Shown here: piece by piece, positions 58,936 through 64,000 of the stretch | Layout: each line of letters starts with the position of its first letter | Numbering within the stretch: position 1 is the first letter of the stretch | Program-made: the position numbers and the translations under genes | Origin: Aeolococcus sp050734155 | Lineage (GTDB): Bacteria; Chloroflexota; Dormibacteria; Aeolococcales; Aeolococcaceae | DNA length: 64,000 bases | Assembly: GCA_050734155.1 (NCBI GenBank) | Contig: JBOHUD010000064.1 | Span: 1-64,000 of the forward strand | Direction: 5' to 3' | Notes under the pieces: model-generated | What the model saw: only the letters and a program-made list of their open reading frames with translations | What the model was told of the DNA's origin: nothing | Databases searched by the model: none

Positions 58936-59883
58936 ATGAAATTGGGACGCCTGACGATCTCGGCCGCGGCCATCGCTGCGATCGCATCGCTCGCTCCCGG
59001 GGCAGGCGCGCACGCGTCCGTGTCGGGGAGCGGGCTGCGCGCCACCACCTCAGGGCACGCGGTCCACTTCGTCCTGCCCGGGCACGCCGCTGCGGGCGCG
59101 GCGGCCGCATCCAACAATCTCCAGTACAACGGCGGCCCGGTCGAAGCCGCGGGTTCGACCAACTACGCCATCTTCTGGGAGCCCTCGCTCAGCGCGCCGG
59201 TGAACAGCGTGAGCCCGACCTACAACTCCCTGATCAGCCGTTTCCTCACCGACATCGGCGGCAGCAGCCTGTACGGGGTCGCCAGCCAGTACTACCAGGT
59301 GGTCGGCGGCACCACCCAGAGCATCGCCAACAGCTCCACCTTCGGCGGCGCCTACGTCGACACGTCGATGTATCCCGGACCCGCTCTGACCGACGCGCAG
59401 ATCCAGGCCGAGGTCACCAAGGCGATGCAGGCCAACGGCTGGACGGGCGGAATCGGTCACGAGTTCTTCGTGTTCACCGCCAAGAATGAGATCTCCTGCG
59501 CGGGTGTGGAGTGCTCCAACGCAGTCTTCTGCGCCTATCACAGCAGCTTCAGCAGCGGCAGCCAGGAGGTTCTCTACGCCGACCAGCCCTACACCGGCAC
59601 CACGCCGGCGGGCTGCAACACTCCGACATCGCCGAACGGTGATCCAGACGCCGACAGCACCATCAACGTGGTCAGCCACGAGCTGATGGAGACCGTGACC
59701 GATCCCAGCGTCGGCAACAGCAACTACGCGTGGATCGACTCCTCAGGCTCGGAGATCGGTGACAAGTGCAACTTCACCTTCGGACCCACCGACGCCGCCG
59801 GTGCCGACCTCTATGCCAACGGCCATCCCTACATCGTTCAGCAGGAGTGGAGCAACCGCATCAGCGCCTGCTCGATGTCCTAA
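58936..59883 (+). CDS. Secreted EXORDIUM/PHI-1-like protein
   Basis: A 315-residue exported protein. The signal covers residues 1-26. YNGGPVEAAGSTNYAIFWEP and YGVASQYYQVVGG match the plant EXORDIUM/PHI-1 type domain found in various bacteria. VVSHELMETVTDPSVGNSNY looks like a zinc site (H-E-x-x-E with nearby Asp), and the C-terminal PYIVQQEWSNRISAC completes the family pattern. Four or more Cys probably form disulfides. AGGGAGG lies before the ATG. Its stop overlaps the soxR stop. Confidence 0.82.
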   Translation: MKLGRLTISAAAIAAIASLAPGAGAHASVSGSGLRATTSGHAVHFVLPGHAAAGAAAASNNLQYNGGPVEAAGSTNYAIFWEPSLSAPVNSVSPTYNSLISRFLTDIGGSSLYGVASQYYQVVGGTTQSIANSSTFGGAYVDTSMYPGPALTDAQIQAEVTKAMQANGWTGGIGHEFFVFTAKNEISCAGVECSNAVFCAYHSSFSSGSQEVLYADQPYTGTTPAGCNTPTSPNGDPDADSTINVVSHELMETVTDPSVGNSNYAWIDSSGSEIGDKCNFTFGPTDAAGADLYANGHPYIVQQEWSNRISACSMS

Positions 59884-60350
59884 CTGCGACGGAGCGACAG
59901 GGGAAGGAACCGCGCCCCTGCTCCGGCCCCGGCGGCGACATCGCCGGGGTTGGAGAGGGCGCAGCGGCGCAGTGACAGGCAGCCACAGCCGATGCAGGTG
60001 GTGAGCCCGTCACGCAGGGCGACCAGCCCCGCAATCTGCTCATCGAGCCGTTGTCGCCACAGCGTCGACAGCCGCGCCCAGTCGGACTTGGTGGGCACTC
60101 TCGAGTCGGGCAGGGTTGCCAGGGCTCGGCGCACCTCCTCGAGGGAGAGCCCCACGTTCTGGGCGGCGCGCACGAAGGCAAGCCGGCGAAGCACGCTGCG
60201 CGCGTAGCGCCGCTGGCCACCATCGCTGCGGGCTCCGCTGATCAAGCCCTCCTGCTCGTAGTAGCGCAGGGCCGATGCCGCGAAACCGGAGCGGCGCGCC
60301 ACCTCGCCGATGGGGAGGAGATCGGTGGTGCGGGCGGTCGCGCTTGACAT
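59880..60350 (-). CDS. soxR: Redox-sensitive transcriptional activator SoxR
   Basis: A 156-residue MerR-family regulator with a 2Fe-2S switch. The N-terminal helix-turn-helix is LLPIGEVARRSGFAASALRYYEQEG. The cluster ligands are Cys119, 122, 124 and 130 (CIGCGCLSLRRC), the exact spacing of classical SoxR. Oxidation of the cluster by redox-cycling compounds activates target promoters. The ATG at 60350 is directly downstream of TAAAGT (60358-60363), so the mRNA is probably leaderless and autoregulated by the operator next to it. Divergent from the SDR gene. Confidence 0.96.
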   Translation of the reverse strand: MSSATARTTDLLPIGEVARRSGFAASALRYYEQEGLISGARSDGGQRRYARSVLRRLAFVRAAQNVGLSLEEVRRALATLPDSRVPTKSDWARLSTLWRQRLDEQIAGLVALRDGLTTCIGCGCLSLRRCALSNPGDVAAGAGAGARFLPLSLRRS

Positions 60351-60374
60351 CAAGTTCACTTTAACTTGTAAGGT
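60344..60374 (+). promoter_or_regulatory. SoxR-controlled promoter with operator in a 19-bp spacer
   Basis: TTGACA (60344-60349) and TAAGGT (60369-60374) are separated by 19 bp, the long spacer typical of MerR/SoxR-activated promoters. The spacer contains CAAGTTCACTTTAACTTG (60351-60368), a perfect dyad with half-sites CAAGTT and AACTTG like the SoxR box. Six bases after TAAGGT is the ATG of the SDR gene (60381). On the other strand TTGCCA (60382-60387) and TAAAGT (60358-60363) form the soxR promoter, overlapped by the same operator. Confidence 0.8.
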
Positions 60375-60380
60375 CGTTGC

Positions 60381-61106
60381 ATGGCAACAGCCCAAGGTCC
60401 TCCGCGCTCCCGGCCCCTGGCACTGGTCACGGGTGGCTCACGCGGCCTGGGCCGCGCGCTGACCGCCGAGCTGGCGAGGCGCGGCTGGGAGGTCGTCATC
60501 GACGGGCGCGACGCCGCCGCGCTCGCCGCCACCGCCGCCCAGCTGGGGGACACCGTGACCGCGATCGCCGGCGACATCGCCGACCCGGCCCACCGGCGGC
60601 GCCTCGCCGAGGTCATCGCACCGAGGGGCGGTCTCGACCTGGTTGTCAACAACGCGAGCCTGCTCGGTCCCAGCCCGCAGCCTCGCCTCGCCGACTATCC
60701 CCTGGCTGAGCTCGAGCGCGTGTATGCGGTCAACACCTTCGCTCCCCTGGCCCTTCTGCAACTCCTCCTCCCCCACCTCGTCGGCCACGGCGGCCAGGTA
60801 ATCAACATCTCGTCGGACGCGGCCGTGGAGGCGTACGAGGGATGGGGCGGGTACGGCTCGTCGAAGGCGGCCCTCGATCACCTAACCGCCGTGCTCGCAG
60901 CCGAGCACCCGGGGATGCTGGTGTACGCCTTCGACCCGGGTGACATGCGCACCGACATGCAGCAGGAGGCGTTTCCCGGCGAGGACATCAGCGATCGCCC
61001 GGCCCCCGAGAGCGTGGTGCCCGCGCTGATGGGGCTGATCGACAGGCGACCTGCCAGCGGCCGCTACCGGGCCGGCGACCTGGCCGTGGCGACGGTCCGC
61101 AGGTGA
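60381..61106 (+). CDS. SDR oxidoreductase under SoxR control
   Basis: A 241-residue short-chain dehydrogenase. LVTGGSRGLGRAL is the cofactor loop, VNNAS the N-N-A-G variant, and YGSSKAALDHL the Tyr-x3-Lys active site. The product probably reduces quinones or carbonyls formed during redox stress, as SoxR targets commonly do; this is inference from the promoter. The 3' end overlaps queA by four bases, so queA is co-transcribed. Confidence 0.87.
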   Translation: MATAQGPPRSRPLALVTGGSRGLGRALTAELARRGWEVVIDGRDAAALAATAAQLGDTVTAIAGDIADPAHRRRLAEVIAPRGGLDLVVNNASLLGPSPQPRLADYPLAELERVYAVNTFAPLALLQLLLPHLVGHGGQVINISSDAAVEAYEGWGGYGSSKAALDHLTAVLAAEHPGMLVYAFDPGDMRTDMQQEAFPGEDISDRPAPESVVPALMGLIDRRPASGRYRAGDLAVATVRR

Positions 61107-62161
61107 TCGCCCTGCCGGTTCTTCCCAGGCCGCAGACGCGGTTCGACCTCGCTGCCGAGCTCGAGGCCACACTGCCCGCGGAGCGCCGCGGTCTGGCGCG
61201 TGACGGCGTGCGACTCCTCGCCGCCCGTGCGGACGGCGTGTCCCATCACCACTTTGCCGATCTGCCCCATCTCCTCGGCGCGGGAGACCTGGTGGTGGTG
61301 AACACCTCTGCCACCCTGCCGGCCGCGCTGACCGGGCGGACCGCGGACGGGCGGACCGCGCTGGTGCACGTCTCCGGCTGGCTCGACAGCTCGACCTGGA
61401 TCGTCGAGCTGCGTCGCGCCGACAACCGCGGTGCTGACCCCTCGGTGCGCCGCGGTGATGTCGTTCATCTTCCCGGAGGCGCGACCCTGAGGGCGGCCCA
61501 GCCCCATCCCGATCCGGCGGCGCCGATCGCACGGCTCTGGCAGGTCGTCGTGACCCCGTCGACCGAACTCGTCGACTACCTGCGCGCGCACGGCCGTCCC
61601 ATCGTCTACAGCCACCGGGGCGGCGGTCTCCCGCTCAGCGATCACCAGACGGTGTACGCAGATCAGCCGGGGAGCGCGGAGATGGCCAGCGCCGGCCGCC
61701 CCTTCACGCCCGAGCTGCTGGTCCGGCTCATGTCAGCCGGGGTGACCGTCGCGCCCCTGACCCTGCACTCCGGGGTGTCCAGTCCCGAGTTTCACGAGCC
61801 GCCCGCTTCGGAGCGCTATTCGGTCCCCGAGAGCACCGCCGGGCTGGTCATGGCCACCCGCGCGGCGGGCAAGCGCGTCGTGGCGGTGGGCACCACCGTG
61901 GTGCGCGCTCTGGAGACTGTCGCCGACGATGACGGGGGCGTCCGCGGGGCGAGCGGCTGGACCGACCTGTTGCTCGGGCCCAACCGTCCGCCGCGGGTGG
62001 TGTCCGGCCTGGTCACCGGGCTGCACCTGCCCGAGTCGAGCCACCTGCTGCTCCTCGAGGCGGTGGCCGGTGCCGCCCTGGTGGGCGCGGCCTACACAGC
62101 CGCCCTGGAGGGCCGCTACCTCTGGCACGAGTTCGGTGATTCGATGCTCTTGCTTCCCTGA
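61103..62161 (+). CDS. queA: S-adenosylmethionine:tRNA ribosyltransferase-isomerase
   Basis: A 352-residue enzyme that transfers the ribosyl part of SAM to preQ1 in tRNA, making epoxyqueuosine. VNTSATLPAALTGRT, YADQPGSAEMASAGRPFTPELL and TLHSGVSSPE are QueA blocks, with the C-terminal ESTAGLVMATRAAGKRVVAVGTT. Other queuosine genes are not in the window. Overlap with the SoxR-controlled SDR (GTGA) is unexpected for a tRNA-modification gene. The GTG start is set by that overlap. Confidence 0.88.
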   Translation: MIALPVLPRPQTRFDLAAELEATLPAERRGLARDGVRLLAARADGVSHHHFADLPHLLGAGDLVVVNTSATLPAALTGRTADGRTALVHVSGWLDSSTWIVELRRADNRGADPSVRRGDVVHLPGGATLRAAQPHPDPAAPIARLWQVVVTPSTELVDYLRAHGRPIVYSHRGGGLPLSDHQTVYADQPGSAEMASAGRPFTPELLVRLMSAGVTVAPLTLHSGVSSPEFHEPPASERYSVPESTAGLVMATRAAGKRVVAVGTTVVRALETVADDDGGVRGASGWTDLLLGPNRPPRVVSGLVTGLHLPESSHLLLLEAVAGAALVGAAYTAALEGRYLWHEFGDSMLLLP

Positions 62162-62203
62162 CGGCGACGGCGCCGGGCCCGCGCTGCCAGATCGCGCGCG
62201 CTG

Positions 62204-63580
62204 TCAGCTCCCCACCAGGTCGGTCGCGAACTCCCTGAAGTTGTCGATGTAGCGGCGCACGTCGTCGCCGTCGTGCTGCACCGACAGCGTCCAGTTCTCC
62301 TCCGCCCCGGGCGCCATGAGCACCCCACGATTGCTCTGATACAGCCACGACAGGTACGGCGCCGCCTTGTCGATGTCGAGATAGTCGCGGTAGTTGCGCA
62401 CGCGCTCCCTGCGGTAGGTGACGCAGCCGCGCGCGGCCAGGGTGAGCGCATGGAAGGGCAGCCCGTGGTCGGCGATGACCCGGTCCAGGCCACCCTGCAA
62501 CTCCTCTGCGAGCGCGTCGAAGTGCGCGTAGGCAGCCGGCGTCAGGACCTCGAACAGGGTGGCGTGGGCGGCGGCGATGGTCAGGGGATTGCCGTTGAAG
62601 GTGCCCATCTGGGCCACGCGTCCCTCGCTGATCGTGGCCATCACGTCCTCGCGCCCACCGATGGCCCCGCAGGGCAGCCCTCCCCCGATCGCCTTGGCGA
62701 GGCAGACCAGGTCGGGGACGGTGCCGAATCGCTCGGTGGCGCCGCCCGCCGCGATGGTCACGCCCGTCTTCACCTCGTCGAAGACGAGCAGCGCATTGTG
62801 GCGGTGGGCGATGTCGCGAACTCCCGCCAGGTAGCCATCGCCGGGCAGGACGATGCCGATGTTCATCATCACCGGCTCGACCACGACGGCGGCGATGTCA
62901 TCGTGGGCGGCGAAGGCGCGTTCCAGGGCTTCGAGATCGTTGAAGGGCACCACGGTGACGAGGTCGACGCTCGCCTGGGGGATGCCCTCGCAGTAGCGCA
63001 CCGAGTTGGGCTGCCCGGCCGGCCCCATGAGGTCGGCAGCGGGCTCGACGCTGACCAGGAGGGAATCGTGGTGGCCGTGGTACGACGCCTCGATCTTGAC
63101 CAGGCGCTCCCGGCCGGTGAAGCCGCGCGCCAGGCGCACCGCGTCGAGGGTCGACTCCGTGCCGCTGTTGGTGAAGCGCCACTGCGGTTGCGAGAAGCGA
63201 CGGGCCAGCTCCTCGGCGACGGTGACATCCTCGGCCACCGGCTGGGCGAAGTGCGATCCTCGCGCCATGCGGTCGGTGACCGCCGCCACCACCGCGGGAT
63301 GGGCGTGCCCCACCACCATGACCCCGAACCCATTGTGGAAGTCGACGTACTCGTTGCCATCCACATCCCAGACGCGGCTGCCGTTGCCGCGGTCGATGAA
63401 CACCGGCTGTGGCGGCGTGTCCTGAAAGGATGACGGCACCCCGCGCGGCATCGACCTGGTCGCCTGCTCCCACAGCTGCCGCGACCTCTGGCGTCTGGCC
63501 ACGAACTCCCGCTCCTCGCGCTCGGTCAGCTCCGCCATCCGGCGCGGGTCGATGCCGGCGATCCTGGCGTCAGTTGCCAT
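62204..63580 (-). CDS. Class III aminotransferase, glutamate-1-semialdehyde mutase-like
   Basis: A 458-residue PLP enzyme. NSGTESTLDAVRLARGFTGR is the cofactor phosphate loop, LLVFDEVKTG binds the ring (Asp), and CLAKAIGGGLPCGAIGG carries the catalytic Lys. It is close to the glutamate-1-semialdehyde aminomutase branch but longer (family about 430) and lies beside a GabT-like gene, not heme genes. It probably acts on an amino acid or omega-amine. It overlaps the upstream aminotransferase gene by 11 bp. Confidence 0.85.
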   Translation of the reverse strand: MATDARIAGIDPRRMAELTEREEREFVARRQRSRQLWEQATRSMPRGVPSSFQDTPPQPVFIDRGNGSRVWDVDGNEYVDFHNGFGVMVVGHAHPAVVAAVTDRMARGSHFAQPVAEDVTVAEELARRFSQPQWRFTNSGTESTLDAVRLARGFTGRERLVKIEASYHGHHDSLLVSVEPAADLMGPAGQPNSVRYCEGIPQASVDLVTVVPFNDLEALERAFAAHDDIAAVVVEPVMMNIGIVLPGDGYLAGVRDIAHRHNALLVFDEVKTGVTIAAGGATERFGTVPDLVCLAKAIGGGLPCGAIGGREDVMATISEGRVAQMGTFNGNPLTIAAAHATLFEVLTPAAYAHFDALAEELQGGLDRVIADHGLPFHALTLAARGCVTYRRERVRNYRDYLDIDKAAPYLSWLYQSNRGVLMAPGAEENWTLSVQHDGDDVRRYIDNFREFATDLVGS

Positions 63581-64000
63581 GGTTCTTCCTCGTGGCGGTG
63601 GCGGGCTGAGTGGTGGCCGCGGCAAGGTCGGCGGCGACGGCGGCGTCGAGTGACTGCTCGAGGATGTCCAGCCCCGCCGCCAGCTCGTCGTCGCCGATCG
63701 TCAGCGGCATGAGCAGACGGATGACATTGTCGTGCAACCCCGCGCGGAGCAGGGCCAGCCCCCGGGCGTGGGCCTCGCGCAGCACGGCGTCGGCGAGCGC
63801 CGCAGCGGGTTCGCGGCTGGAGCGGTTGCGCACCAGTTCCATGGCGGTCATGGCACCGATGCCGCGCACATCGCCAATGCACGCCTGGCGCTCCTGCATC
63901 GCCCGCATGCGCCTCATGGCGATGGCGCCCACCTGGCGTGCCCGGGCGCAGATGCCGTCGCGTTCGATGACGTCAAGCACCGCCAGGGCGGCTGCGCAGG
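63570..64000 (-). CDS. Class III aminotransferase (GabT-like), 5' end beyond window
   Basis: The C-terminal 142 residues are visible: the frame runs from the window edge through AAALAVLDVIERDGICARA, IGDVRGIGAMTAMELV and VIRLLMPLTIGDDELAAGLD. These match the C-terminal domain of 4-aminobutyrate aminotransferase and relatives. The active-site Lys would lie outside the window. It is the upstream partner of the glutamate-1-semialdehyde mutase-like gene, with an 11-bp overlap. Confidence 0.83.
   Translation of the reverse strand, partial: CAAALAVLDVIERDGICARARQVGAIAMRRMRAMQERQACIGDVRGIGAMTAMELVRNRSSREPAAALADAVLREAHARGLALLRAGLHDNVIRLLMPLTIGDDELAAGLDILEQSLDAAVAADLAAATTQPATATRKNHGN

Noticed and set aside
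1..64000. CRISPR arrays, prophage, integron or attachment sites
   Set aside because: No regularly spaced repeats, cas genes, integrase or phage structural genes were seen; the only mobile element is the IS256 fragment.

Overview
This is a chromosomal window from a high-GC bacterium that is probably monoderm. Many first genes of transcription units have a TANNNT -10 hexamer only 6-9 nt before the start codon, which is the mark of leaderless transcripts, and several secreted proteins end in a membrane segment with an Arg-rich tail. High GC, a full 14-gene complex I operon, an archaeal-type tyrosyl-tRNA synthetase and a Rieske/cytochrome b cluster with CydA-like proteins would fit Dormibacterota/Chloroflexota or a deep actinobacterial lineage. 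The window alone does not settle the phylum.

Layout. 1-1500: an IS256-family element, cut by the window edge, sits inside a lipoprotein gene. 1500-5560: a methyltransferase, a histidine phosphatase, a short FAD-binding protein and a DUF885 zinc peptidase. 5584-20094: nuoA-N on the minus strand, tightly coupled. 20243-26910: mostly single genes (SDR, DJ-1/PfpI, DUF2231-Rieske, YceI with a divergent MarR, a zinc-ribbon PrsW-like membrane protein and a glycosyltransferase). 27531-33076: a cobalamin riboswitch followed by five co-directional genes. Two are secreted, membrane-anchored proteins resembling the separated alpha and beta domains of intrinsic factor/transcobalamin. The other three are an ECF transporter (EcfT, a fused EcfA-EcfA' and an S component). 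33077-34748: a lower-GC patch with a frameshifted secreted-protein gene and a lipoprotein. 34755-45570: a 13-gene minus-strand operon, almost every junction a 4-bp ATGA/GTGA overlap. It encodes a universal-stress/PCP_red fusion protein, two CydA-like quinol oxidase subunits around a Rieske protein and a b6-like cytochrome b, a response regulator, an ABC transporter and several unknown proteins. A divergent gene at 45758 carries the same PCP_red domains. 46475-64000: housekeeping and accessory genes, including ferredoxin reductase, S51 peptidase, two MFS transporters, TyrRS, TrpRS, dodecin, a two-component system, an EXORDIUM-like secreted protein, SoxR with a divergent SDR-queA pair, and two class III aminotransferases at the end.

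The two regions most likely to hold undescribed biology are the riboswitch-controlled split intrinsic-factor-like/ECF locus, which looks like a surface capture and import system for corrinoids, and the CydA-like/Rieske/cytochrome b operon, which has neither cydB nor a c-type cytochrome. Complex I would feed the quinone pool that the second cluster presumably oxidises. The SoxR promoter and the YceI/MarR and PfpI palindromes are compact regulatory sites readable directly from the sequence. All functions are inferred from motifs and context; no database search was possible.
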